NCBI GenBank assembly: GCA_030248135.1
Contig: JASANC010004071.1
Coordinates: 62,001 to 126,000 of the forward strand
Direction of reading: 5' to 3'
Length of the DNA: 64,000 nucleotides
DNA from: Theristus sp. LFF4_11
Lineage: Eukaryota > Nematoda > Chromadorea > Monhysterida > Xyalidae
Part shown: one piece after another, positions 34,201-44,400 of the stretch
How the letters are laid out: each line of letters begins with the position of its first letter
How positions within the stretch are numbered: position 1 is the first letter of the stretch
Notes under the pieces: generated by a model
Databases searched by the model: none
Told to the model about the DNA's origin: nothing
Seen by the model: the letters and a program-made list of their open reading frames with translations, nothing else
Program-made: the position numbers and the translations under genes

Positions 34201-36563
34201 TTACAAACGTGGCTTTCAAAACGCAACACAGAAGCGCGTTACCGAATATTGGTGGTGTGAAATGATAAATGTGCGACATTTTGGAAAGCGCATTCACGTG
34301 CTGTAGTTATTTGTCGGAAAAACAGTAACGTTTCGCCATTAACAAAATTTGTAAAGCGCAGCGGTGTCAAACTTTTTATCTACGTTCGAACTCTTGATCT
34401 TTTTACGATCTGGACGTTTTCTTCCAGGTGCATCATCTGTTCGGTCCGTGGGCGATCATCATCCGCGATCTGATGGTCGATCTTACCCGATTTCTCGCGA
34501 TTCTGTTTCTGTTCGTCGCCGGATTCACGCTGCACGTTACGTCCATCTTTCAGCCGGCTTATAAAAAGGTGCTTTCAGGTTGTTTCGTTTTTTTATTAGC
34601 GACCACTTGAATTATACGTATAGAGCGAAATTTTTAATTTATTGAACATTAAAAATTTTTCAAATAACGACCACTTCAAGTTGTGGTGTACAGTTCCGCA
34701 TTTGAAGTGATTACCTTACCTTAAACAAAGAAACAATGGACATCCACATAATTCGCCTTTTTAACAACGCAGGCAACCGAAGATGAGCTAGCGGTGATGC
34801 GAATGGCACACCCGGGCGAAACACTCGAGATGTTGTTCTTTTCGTTGTTTGGCCTTGTAGAGCCGGATAATATGCCTCCAATGCACCTGGTGCCTTCGTT
34901 CAGGTCTGGGGATAGCCCATGCATTTTAAAAGTGCCTCAACTTTTATTGAGCACGGGTGTTTCGAAGGAGCGCAAACTGACTCCGTCCATTTGAACTAGA
35001 CCGACCATCAAACAAGTTAGTGTGCAGCCAATGGGCACATGCTGATGTAACGGCATAATAAGTTGTGTGTTGGCAACAGTGCGCTTTTGGAGATTTCCCG
35101 ATTCTAGATATTTCAGTCACCAATCCACATTATCAAATTACGAAAATCGCCTGTGCGTTCGTTCACCATGGTCTCTCGCAGTACTAACAGACAGCGCGCA
35201 TTTCGACTTTTTTTCTGCAGCAAGTACGTGATGAAACTAGTGTTCGGCATCTACATGATGGTTACGTTGATCGTGTTGATCAACCTGTTGATCGCCATGA
35301 TGAGCGACACGTATCAACGCATCCAGGCGCAGTCTGACACCGAGTGGAAGTTCGGCCGTGCGATTCTGATCAGGCAGATGAACAAACGGTCCGCGTGTCC
35401 GCCGCCGATCAACATGCTCACAAAGTTCTACACGTTCGTCAGTGTCGCGTGGAAGAATCGATGTGAGCGTTTTTTGATACAGTCAAACTTTACAGTTATT
35501 ACAGCTATTGCTACGGAGGTGGAGTCTGCTGTGCACACCCAAAAAGCATACATCGCGTGTGCACCAACCAATCAGCCGATCGCTTATAATTTAGCGTTGG
35601 ACTGTGGTGTTAGGGGGCAACTTTTCGGGTGGATTTCTGTTCGGTCACAGCGATACGATCATTTTTTCTTGATTCTCAAGAAGAGGTTTTGTCTTGAAAT
35701 GCGATCAGGCGCTCTGCGGCAACATCGTGAGGTGAGGGTGACCCAATACGGTAGCACCCGGCCCGATGTTCGTGACTAATTTACAGTGAGGTGCAGCAAT
35801 TACGGCAATCTTATGCCGCTTTATTTGAATTGGTCGCACTGGTGGGCAACCAAAGTCAGATCAGATTCCAGATTTTAGTATCAGTCTATCGATCTGCTGC
35901 ACAAATGGCAAGACACGCATGCTTGCTGTCTTTCAGTCAACATGTTCACGCTGAAGGCGCAAGAGGACCTGCGCCACGAAGAGAACATCGATTCGTACGC
36001 GATGGAGACGACGACGGCACTCGCAGAGGGCAAGGCCGGCAGCGCGCCGACCGAGGAGGACGGTTGGTCGCTGAGAATGCTCGTGTCTGCAATAACAAAA
36101 ACCGCGCGACAGACACCTCTGAAGAAGCACATGTTTCGTGAAATGTCGTTCTGAAACCCAAATACAGTAGACACCGTCGTCGGTGTCCATTTGAGTTGTG
36201 TGTGTGTTTGTGTCCACTTGAGGCCGTCACGTCACGAGGTATACAGCCCGTCACGTCAGATCTCGTGTTCTGGCATACTACGTCCATGGAGAAATGGCTT
36301 TGACGTATACGCCATATACGTAAGCATGAATTGGCCTTTTAACAAAAAAAAACACTGCCCGTCTGTTTGCAGAGGGCGTGGTGAGCGAGATCGAGCTCGG
36401 TGACCCGTCAACGTGGAAGGTGGAGGCGGTGATTCCGTGGAAGCGAGTGGTCGAACTGTACTGCAAGCAGATGGGCATCATCGGCGATGAAGAAGAGGAC
36501 AGTGCCGACGGTGAACCGGCCGAGGAAAGCGCTGAGGACGCGAAGAAGCAGAAAAAGGAGTGA
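20845..36563 (+). CDS. TRPN mechanosensitive channel (NOMPC / TRP-4 homologue), about 2,000 aa
   Basis: This is a plasma-membrane cation channel. TRPN proteins form tetramers in mechanosensory neurons, where the long ankyrin spring tethers the pore to microtubules. About 33 exons can be chained, every junction in phase, and the sum is divisible by three. The order is a charged low-complexity N-terminus of about 400 residues, 29 ankyrin repeats, a linker, six membrane segments with a pore loop, a TRP domain, and a short acidic C-tail. Two starts are possible: the ATG at 20845 (an in-frame stop lies just upstream) or splicing at 20920 from the exons at 18530-20122. Many exon ends coincide with ankyrin repeat borders. 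Introns carry several foldback repeats. It is longer than Drosophila NOMPC (about 1,620 aa), mostly because of the N-terminus, and closer in size to nematode TRP-4. Exons are listed in the three regional entries. Confidence 0.93.
23556..24596. mobile_element. hAT-like non-autonomous element with perfect 8-bp TSD, in a TRPN intron
   Basis: The termini are TAGGGTTAGGG and CCCTAACCCTA. The flanks are AGTAGGAT at 23548-23555 and AGTAGGAT at 24597-24604, an exact 8-bp duplication. Poly-A/T blocks and the piece TTTGCTCTGAAAA...GGCATAATTTTTTGAAAG resemble elements A and B near 6130 and 8230. The tips look like telomere repeats, but the target duplication shows that this is an inserted element. It makes up most of the 1.3-kb intron between exons 23328-23429 and 24725-24883. 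Confidence 0.8.
28117..28260. repeat. foldback MITE family F, intronic copy
   Basis: This is a near-palindrome: AGGCAATCAGCTGATTGG...GTGATCACGTG is mirrored by CACGTGATCAC..CCAATCAGCTGATTGCCT, with the right end ATAATTTAGAGTTCGACTG. The middle holds a GCCTGCACGGAAAGCATA block. Other copies, more or less diverged, are at about 28861-29022, 31072-31499 (interrupted), 35480-35610, 38550-38675, 46800-46950 and 51630-51790. No coding capacity. The target duplication is unresolved. Confidence 0.7.
28861..29022. repeat. foldback MITE family F, second copy in the same TRPN intron
   Basis: It runs from GTCGAACTCCAAATTATA through CAGCTGATTGACTGGTACGT and CACAGTAACGCCTGCACAG to GATTGCCGATAATTTATAG and GATTGTA, the two halves being inverted copies. 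It ends only a few bases before the polypyrimidine tract of the next exon's acceptor at 29039. Confidence 0.65.
31072..31499. repeat. foldback MITE family F copy interrupted by a mariner-like MITE
   Basis: The left piece (CAGTCGAACTCTAAATTATA, then GGTAAT) and right piece (GCTGATTTGTTGGTGATCAT through GCATACAATTTGGAGTTCAA) join into an ordinary family copy once 31091-31355 and one TA are removed. The interrupted copy fills most of the intron between exons 30602-30703 and 31582-31677. Confidence 0.75.
31091..31355. mobile_element. Tc1/mariner-like MITE, copy 2, nested
   Basis: The ends are CGGTATGGCCGATTAAACA and, inverted, CAGTATGGCCGAATAAATG, flanked by TA at 31089-31090 and 31356-31357. 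The interior is collinear with the copy at 15652-15932. It inserted into a foldback element that was already in place, so it is the younger of the two. Confidence 0.78.
35480..35610. repeat. foldback MITE family F, diverged copy in a TRPN intron
   Basis: It begins ACAGTCAAACTTTACAGTTA, contains GGAGGTGGAGTCTG and AAAAGCATACATCGCGTG, and ends CCAATCAGCCGATCGCTTAT, then AATTTAGCGTTGGACTGTG. The left half has lost the TGATTGG block, so the palindrome is incomplete. Confidence 0.55.
36215..36330. repeat. diverged copy of the ACGTCA foldback repeat
   Basis: GCCGTCACGTCACGAGGTAT, then GATCTCGTGTTCTGGCATAC and TTTGACGTATACGCCATATA, resemble the split element at 9321-10238 and the repeat at 5333-5475. 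It lies in the last TRPN intron. Confidence 0.4.
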
Positions 36564-38709
36564 CCCGCTCGGTGGTGTGCGTGCGCTTCGCAACCATGAA
36601 ACCTGACATTGACACTTGCATCAACCAAACTGTATGAGCAGCGGAGGTTCTCTGCGTTTCTCTGGCTGACTGACGAGATGACCGACCTCATCAGCGATAT
36701 GGAACTCATTGTAATTTGCAGCTTCGTTGTTGTTACACCCCGGACCACAAAAACAGTCGGTCGTCAGCCGATCGCGATCTGGCCTCAACCTGTAACTGGC
36801 CTTCTTCATTTCATTTACTGTCTAGTCCACAGAATATATTGCTTTGCTTTGTTTTGCTTTCATTGCTGTAAGACTTCCGATCGATGTGACAAGACCGATT
36901 TTAGCATCCATAGTACGCCCAGTGCAACTGGCCCTAATTTTGAGGGTGTCACTCACAAACTTGACCACAGACACAAAACACCTCGGTTCAAGGTACAATA
37001 TGGCTGGCTAAAAGGACGTCCTTGTATCCTGCACCAAGACTGCAGTCGTCTTTTTCAAGAATGCCAAGATCGTGTGTGCAATGGACAAAGACCGAACAGC
37101 ATATTACAAACAAATAAAAAAACAATCAATCTGATGCACAATTGGCTTTCTAAAAGTTTTTTTTCAATCAAATTTCGCACGCTCCTGGCTCCCTGAGAAA
37201 AGATGCCATGTCTAGTCGGCCATTCCGCACCACATATGAGGTGATGTGGTCTGCCACTGTAAACTGTGGGGAAAAACCTTTTCAATTTCAAAAATGTCAT
37301 GCTTGATGTGGAAATTCAAAATTGACCAGTGACTCAGCCGTATCTTAAAAACATGGGTCACTTCACCAATTTTGAATTGCCGCGGCAAGAATGAGAAACT
37401 GCTCATCTTTATGTGTACATTGAGTCGCAGAACCAAAAGCAAAACCAAAGATATTGTAATATCAAATACAATAAAAATCATTAAAAAGCCAGAAAGTATC
37501 ATGCAATATCAGGCCATGGTGCCATGGCCAAACTACTCTAATCACTTGCGTACGAAATAAACAATCTCGAAAAAAACACGAAAAACCGGACATAAAAATT
37601 CCTATTAACCGGACGAAAAAAACCAAAATCAATAAAAAACCAAAAAAACGACACGGAAACGTATAAAAAATAAAAGCCCGACAAGTGTTTGTACCGACTA
37701 GTTTTCGAGTGTTTCACGGAATAATTTTTGCTATCAAAAATTGTGCAGCATCAAAAAACTGAAAAGAAGTAAGTAAGGACCAAAAAGGCCCAGATCCATG
37801 CAAAGTGCACGTAATCTGTTTTGTTGGAAATAAATAACACTGACTACGATCTTTTCACGCAAAGCTGTCATGTGAATGTGCCGCTAACACGTATGACACA
37901 GAATGGCTGAACGCACAAAGCAACGCATCACATGTTCCAGTGACACCGTCAGCATCAGTGACCATTGCTCTGAGTCAGTTGAAAACAAAAAATGACTGTA
38001 TTTGTGCTACGAAAAGTCAGTCACTGGAAATGGTGGAAGTTTGGGCAAACAACGGGTCCATTTGACGTTTGAAAGGCATCTCGTGCAGTTTCAACCAAAA
38101 GAAAACACGGCCCATTAGAGTTACATGTAAAAACAATGACTTCAAAGCATTCGATAGTTGGGTAAGCTCACTAAAAATGACTAAAAACGAAAAACTTGCA
38201 CACAAAAAGCGGCAATAAAAACTGCAAAAAAGTTTCCCTGTTATGAGCATAAGCGGGCTGAAGAACCGAAACATTGCAATGAAAAACCACAGCACACGAG
38301 CGAAATTGACAAAACACAAAATATTGCACTGTTGTGAAAAAATGAAGAAATATTTTCCAGGAATAAATATTCTGCAATGCCAAAGAAAACGACAATAACA
38401 CCGCTATGCATCGAGATCGAACGTGAAAACTCTGTGCGCACAGTTCTTTGACGGCCAGGAACGTGATGAGTAATATCACATCGTGTTGAGTGAGACCCGT
38501 CACAAAATCGTGCCGCTGGTCCGTGTGCGCTGAGTTTTCACATTGCATCGTGCAGTCTATTTCTATGTTAGCGATTAGCTGACTGGTTCGTCGGTGACCA
38601 CGTGATGCATGCGTTCTGCGCCCGCATGGAGTCCGCAATCAGCGAATTGCAAATGATCTGGAAATAGACCGTTTCTGCGAACGACACAGGACACGTGCGG
38701 CCCGGCGTG
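36564..38709. other. TRPN 3' region and - strand gene 3' region
   Basis: From the TRPN stop to about 37150 the sequence is T-rich or mixed, fitting the + strand 3' UTR (an AATAAA is at about 37103). From about 37380 to 38350 it turns A-rich on the + strand, fitting the 3' side of the - strand gene that ends at 38710. A family-F foldback remnant is at about 38550-38675. A 63-codon open frame on the - strand at 36621-36809 was noted but is not supported as a gene. Confidence 0.4.
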
Positions 38710-39372
38710 TCAGATGTGCATCGAGGTGCTCAAGTTGCGTCTGGCGGCCTTCACTGCAGGCGAGTTGTTGGCGGCGGCGAACTCGCTGTGCACCCGTTTC
38801 GTCGGTGGCTTCTGCTGGTGTGCGAGCGAGCGCAGTGCCGCGTCACGGGCGCCACGGTGGCTGCCGCTCTGCGCAAAACAACCGCACGAAAATCTTGGGC
38901 ACACGTCACGCGTGTCACTGCGAAACGTGTGCTTGTTGTGCATGGCTCGGCATGCTGCACCATTCATCTGAAAGCTCAATGCGAAAGCAGCCAATCAGCT
39001 GATTGCCCGTGATTAGTTGGCACGCTGGTAAAAAACAACAACATCCATCACGATTACCAGCTGGCAACGACAAATGATAGTATTGCAATACAGTACAACC
39101 ATGTCTGCAGGTTTTCGTCTGCAGGCCACAGCCACACGACTAATCGTCATCATCTTAACCGACTCACGAACGCAGCAGTCGCCGCAGTCATTTTACACAA
39201 CAAACAAAACCACCGCACCACTCACAATAATCTCGGAGCCCTTCTGCCATTCACGCCACCGGCTGACCGCATCGATCAGCGCGCTTCGTTGTGTCGCAGT
39301 CAAGTTTTGTTCGTCCGCAAAAAACCAGAACGTGTGCTGGTTATACTGGACGTTCTTTGCAAGCACCGGAAT
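38710..39372 (-). CDS. unrecognised gene, last two exons
   Basis: Exon 39226-39372 lies between a TCTGTTTTCAG acceptor and a GTGAGTGG donor and encodes 49 residues including TFWFFADEQNLTATQRSAL and SRWREWQKG. Exon 38710-38868 follows TTGTTTTGCGCAG and encodes 52 residues (for example KKRVHSEF-like basic sequence, ending STSMHI) before TGA. Both borders are phase 0, so they join cleanly. Upstream exons must lie above 39372 and were not found. No domain is recognised. The A-rich + strand downstream of 38710 supports - strand transcription. An extra exon between the two cannot be excluded. Confidence 0.5.
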
Positions 39373-39803
39373 CTGAAAACAGAATAAGTAGCGAGACCAA
39401 CTTTGCAGTGCTGCAGCTCACTAGCCGTTTTTTGTGATTTTTTTGTTGAAATTTACACCATTTCAGGAATTTGTAATGTCCCATTATAACCTCCCTACAA
39501 TCTCGGCTATTGAAAACTGTGTTGCTGATGAGGAGTAATGTGGAGCACTTGCGAATGGCTAGGCTACTCTTTTAATTAGTGGTCAACTACTTTCTTAACA
39601 TTGGATGCGGTTGCGCATAAAAGCGTTGTTTTCGTATTGTTCTGGGCCACTCTGCTAATTCTGATATTTTCGCCTAACTGCTATTTCTGTGCTGTCTGTC
39701 TTCTGTTTCGATAACCCGTACCGTTTTATTGTGAGTGAGTGGCTAACCGTCAAATAGAGAAACGAATAAAGAAAAGTGAAACGAGAGAATTGTGGAATAA
39801 CAG
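39373..39803. other. no assignable feature
   Basis: This stretch lies between the - strand exon at 39226-39372 and the first supported RING-gene exon. A short + strand frame after TTTCAG at 39466 (MSHYNLPTISAIEN...) closes at a TAA and was not used. The 5' exons of both flanking genes may be here but could not be placed. Confidence 0.3.
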
Positions 39804-40893
39804 TTGAGCAACACAACAAACAAAACGCCACGGAAGTCGACGTTGAAAGCGGCGTTGCGACATGCTCTGCACAAGCAGACACTGGAACACTGCGTCCAAA
39901 AGGTGCTTTGTGTTTCCAGCTAGTTGTCGCACCCGCAGGACCGTGTGTGGGAAGTGAAGGCATGTGGGCTGGTGCTGGGGGATTTTAGAGAGCATTACCG
40001 GCAGGGTTTCATGTTTGAAATGTTCTGTCCTGTTTAGAACCCTGTCAACTGAGTGTGGAGCAGTTGACAAATCAAGCCGACAATCCTGCTGCAACCGGGC
40101 AGCAGACGAACGCAAACGATGGCAGAACGGTGCGTGTGCCTTCAAATCGAAATGAGAAAACGCCAATCGCATCGTCTCAAGTTTGTCATATTTTAATATG
40201 TGAAACTCAGATTGAGTAATCATTGGAGAACGGCGGATTTTCTCGGGAACGGACCAGGAGGGACCAGTCAGTGTCTGTCTATCCCGCGAGCTAAAAACAG
40301 TGCAACGCAGGAGGAACAACTTTTTCTTTGGTTTCATTCATTTCATTTTATTTCGCGAACCGCAGGAAAACCGATAACACTACATGACCAGCGCATCAAA
40401 CGGAGACCTTTATTCCTGTACTGCGCTAAAACTCTCGACTTGGACAGACAACGGACCTTATGTAGCTCTCAAATGTTTCAAGCACTGATACAACGTTAGA
40501 ACTTTTTTGAATAGAGTTACGGACTGTTCGCTCGAGTCTCTACAGTCGACAACATTTTGTTGTGGTAAATTGGAGTCATGTGACGAGCACCGGACACAGC
40601 ATTGATTCATGAAGAAATTTTCATTCTTGCAGCCGACTTGTGCCCGCCGGCCAGATGACGAGTCTTCCAAGACACATGAGACGCACCAGAGCGATGAGGA
40701 CACACAATATTTGTGCGAAGTGTGCTATCAGCAACCGAAAGACCGCCTCAATGTGCCGTGCCACCACGTGGTCGTCTGTGTGCGCTGTGCTGAGCGACTA
40801 CAGGGTGACGCGCAACGCCACGGCAACCAACGGCGACCGAAATGCCCAAGATGCTGCGCAATCGTGCACAAATTCGAACGCATCTATTTTTGA
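39804..40893 (+). CDS. C-terminal RING-finger protein, likely E3 ubiquitin ligase (5' end missing)
   Basis: The exons are about 39804-39902 (start tentative), 40038-40129 and 40633-40893; the junctions are phase 1 and phase 0. The first two encode a low-complexity segment (TEVDVESGVATC, LSVEQLTNQADNPAATGQQT). The last carries a C3HC4 RING at its end: LCEVC, then PCHHVVVCVRC, then PKCPRC, and closes with FERIYF at TGA/TGAT 40893. A RING at the extreme C-terminus followed by an aromatic tail is typical of IAP-, neuralized- and MDM2-type ligases, in which the tail helps RING dimerisation and E2 activation. The loop between the second and third cysteine pairs is longer than usual. No upstream substrate-binding domain could be found, so the subfamily is open. 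Its 3' end faces that of the SAMHD1-like gene. Confidence 0.65.
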
Positions 40894-41407
40894 TGTTCAG
40901 TGATACCTTCCAGGCGGCCCGAGCGTGCGAGTACAACTTTTCTGTCCCTGTAAATCTCCCTGGACTGGACCCTGTGCTTCTTCGTTTTATCGTATCAGCA
41001 TTACGAAAATTGAGATTTCAAAAGTCCTTTGTTGTGATATTTTTAAGGTGAGAGAGCGACCAAATTTTTCAACCATCACGAGATTTTTCATATTTCCAAT
41101 ATTTACTCCAGAATTTCCAATTTCCAATATTCACAGGTTTTACTCCAGAAGAACTCGTGTCGTCTTACTAACGAAAAGTCATTGGCGGTTGTTGCCTTGT
41201 TGTTTTACAAAACGTTTTTGCGGTGTTATCGCGCTTGTTTTTGGGTTGTCGTTGTGTACTCAACCCAACCCTGGGTGATTCTATAATTATTGTATTAATT
41301 TACACACTTAACCAATGCCATAAAGTAGTGCCGAATAAAACGGTACCGGGGACTGACGTTGAAAAAACAGGAAACACAACAGAAACACACCGGTTTTGCA
41401 CGTAATT
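40894..41407. other. convergent 3' ends of the RING and SAMHD1-like genes
   Basis: The 514 bp between the two stop codons holds no coding exon. AATAAA on the + strand near 41334 could serve the RING transcript. If so, its 3' UTR ends close to the SAMHD1-like stop, and the two transcripts may overlap tail to tail. Confidence 0.4.
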
Positions 41408-44400
41408 CTAAGCTCTGAGAACTGAGAATGGGACGTCCTCCTGGTGACTGCACTGATACCAGCTGCAAGTGCCCTTTTCTGTCAGCGCACCGCAGCAATT
41501 CCGCAACAGCAGGCGCCTGCCAGCAGCTCCGCTCACCTCGTGCTCGTTCGTGAGTCGTGCGCGCGCGCGTTCGGCCTTGTGCGCGTAGAGGCACACTCGA
41601 CGCAGCGGGTTGCGCGCGCCGCTGCCGTGGTGCAGCTCGCTGTACTGCACGAGCAGGCTGCCGCTGCGCACGCCCTCCGCTGTGTTCACGCCGGCACTCA
41701 GCTGCTGCTCAGCCAGCTTCATCACCTGCACCACACAGCATTCTGAGTCTCCCAGCAAGTGCAACAGTGTTGCGCATTTTTCGTCGTCGCACCTGGTTCT
41801 TCGCAATGGCGGCCCACTCTTTTGCGGACTGCTTTTTGACGGGCACAACATTCTCCGCGTCAATCTGTGAGAAAAGAATATGTCATTTGTCAGCCGAAAA
41901 AAAACCAGTTTGAGACATGAGTTGAAAACAAAAAAGTGAAACATTTCAAATTTTCAAAAACGAAAGGTAGGAGCAAAACCTGGCTGCGTTCCGTGGTTGG
42001 CAGACGCGATAACGCGACCACGCCGAGCACGACGTAAAGCTGACGCGATTCGATGCGTGCCAGAATGCTGCGTGCGTCTGCGAGCGCCGGCTCGGTCGAG
42101 TGCTGCACCAGAACGCGCACCTGGCAAACATGCAACAACACCGTCAGTGGCGTTTTTGCTGTTCAACCGCAGTCACGTTCCACTAGTTTCTGTTTTTAAG
42201 ACACTGTGCAGTTTGTGTTGCCATAGTCAAGCTGTCCCGAACACAATCGCACTGATATACGATATGATACGCGCACGGCGGCCTGTGTGTTTGAGTCACA
42301 AACACACAGGCTGCCGTATTTGACACTGCGCGGCACTGAACGGAATTTCAGAACACGTGCGTAGTTGAAGTGCACGGTGCACTCGTGCAACCAATCACCA
42401 TCACATTACCGGGCGTGCCCAGCCAGTGTGCTTGTGTGCCAACGTGTCATAAAAAAGTATGTGCAATGTGTCCTTCACAATAAAAATCCTCCACATGCGT
42501 CCTCCCATTGCCTTGCAATACTGTAATCCACACAGAATGAAAAATGTAAAGATGCCGAATCATTACAGTACAGTCTGACTGATACCAGATCAGATACTGA
42601 CTGCGGAGCAACCAATCAACACGCCAGTGTGTTTGTGTTCTGACACGAATATCGCACAGACCACCGGATGTCTAACGTACCGATTCGTCGTCTATTTTTT
42701 CGAACGCAGACATATCGAACAACGCCTCGCTCATGCTGAGCAGTGTTCTGCAAAACAAACAAACAAACGGATGACGAAAAGGAAAAGGGCACTTTTGTGC
42801 TCGAGGACTGCTGGCGCGCGGCGACAGCTGGACTGGATGGCATCAGATACCTCCACAGCTACAGATGCCTGCTGTCGGGCCGCAGGTCGCAGCAACAATT
42901 TTGCAGCAAACTAAAGTGCTTTTGTAACACAGTCCATCCATTTTTTTCGCAAACAAACACAGAAATCTCCTATAAAACTGCATGAATAGCATGCAGTACG
43001 GAGACGCATAATATTGCGCAGTGATGAATGGATCCAACGCACGGACGGAACACCTCAGCGTTCTGCCAACAACAACACGACGCGTTTGCAAGTGACAATG
43101 CCTCAACGTGCATCGTGCAGCCAATCAGCGTGTGTCGTTCAAACGCAGCCAATCACAGTGGTCGGCACAGGTGTTGTTTAGAGGACAACTCTGCAACGGC
43201 TGCAGTGCGCCAGCGTCTGCGAGCGAGCTGTCGCGTTAGGGGCGCTCGAAAAACACCGCTCATTTGTGCAGCCTGGCGTGGCAGCGGCGGCAACAACAAC
43301 AACCACTTGCCGAACTACCAGCGCAGGGTGACGAAAAAACGCCAAAAGTAAAACATTCAAAACTACACAAACCCTTCATCGTTGCGAAATCGTAGCACGT
43401 CGTTGGCTGATTTGAAAACGTCAAGGAACCTAAAATAAAATGTGAAATGAATGAAAAATTCACAAATGAGACTGCCTTCATTATACGTCATAGTCGCTGA
43501 AAAATTCAAACAGTGCAGAAACAGCGACCCGAAGCATTCACAGCTGTTCCAGTTCAAACCATCCCGTCTCTCAGTTGCGGAAAGTTGCCCGGGGAAAGAC
43601 AATCAATAATGGAATAGAAAAAAGTTCCAGAAGATAAAAACACAACGGACGCACATCAACTCGAGACATTTTGTGGTTTTGTGCTGGTACACGGTCTCGT
43701 GCAGGTGGAAGCGCGATTTCACCATGTTTTGTATGTTGTCCAGCATCTGAAGAGCACAAGAACACAATGAACACACAACCGTGGAACCGACAGACGAAAC
43801 GCAAACAACGCAGCACGGGAGAGCCGGTAATAATACAGCTGACTGCAACTGTGTGATTCATTGATGTTTTAGTTGAGCACCCCCCTCCCCTGGATTTCAG
43901 AAAGCTGAATGTACCAAACTCGGATTATACCAAACTGCGATTACCGGTGGCTGTTGATTAGCTTCTGCATTTGAATTGAGCTCAACGGCTGCCGTCTAAC
44001 CATTTTTATGAACTTTTGACGTTTTACAAGTAGAAAAAAAACAAAACAAAAACAAAAATGCAAACTTTTGCGAACAAAACAACACTTTTGCGAACCTTTT
44101 CAGCGTAGCAAATGCGCCATTGGTCGATGTTGTCAGTTTTCACGTGCATGATCTGTGCGTAGTCAAACATTCGCTTCAGACAGGAGAAACTGAACTGAAT
44201 CGCGACCTGAAAGAACACGGAGAGCATCTCGAATCAATCAGTGAATTTGAAAAAAGGTCCGTTCAATGGCTTCTTTCCAACAAATCTGCGTTGTTGTTGA
44301 TTGAAAATTGAGACCAAGTCAAATGAACAGAATCGCAGAAAAACTGTCTGATTCATAACGTCATTTCACGGCGACCAAACCGGTCTGCTGTTACAGATCG

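Larger units (their letters stand above)
32510..36563 (+). other. TRPN linker, six-segment channel and TRP domain
   Basis: The exons are 32510-32709 (a second donor at 32718 also fits), 33045-33372, 33713-34063, 34428-34568, 34773-34903, 35221-35462, 35937-36062 and 36373-36563. The linker carries EKERARDLL and RPILDVLIENEQKDVV. Membrane segments can be read at FFLVLLFCPPIWIVFSL (S1), across the 33372/33713 junction (S2), IILLFWLSGVLVAEL (S3), RLVILFLGSMGAAMHVVAYA (S4), ARGUABLY FLAILFLFVAGF (S5) and VFGIYMMVTLIVLINLLIAM (S6). The pore loop is LEMLFFSLFG followed by an acidic LVEPDN. The TRP domain follows S6 (TEWKFGRAILIRQM). The tail is Glu/Asp/Lys-rich and ends at TGA 36561-36563. Confidence 0.9.

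Noticed and set aside
36621..36809. 63-codon open frame on the - strand with two close cysteines (DCFCGPGC)
   Set aside because: It lies in the presumed TRPN 3' UTR. The acceptor is weak and no joining exon was found, although a real terminal exon cannot be excluded.
39466..39538. Short + strand frame after TTTCAG beginning MSHYNLPTISAIEN
   Set aside because: It closes at a stop without a donor and does not connect in phase to the RING exons.
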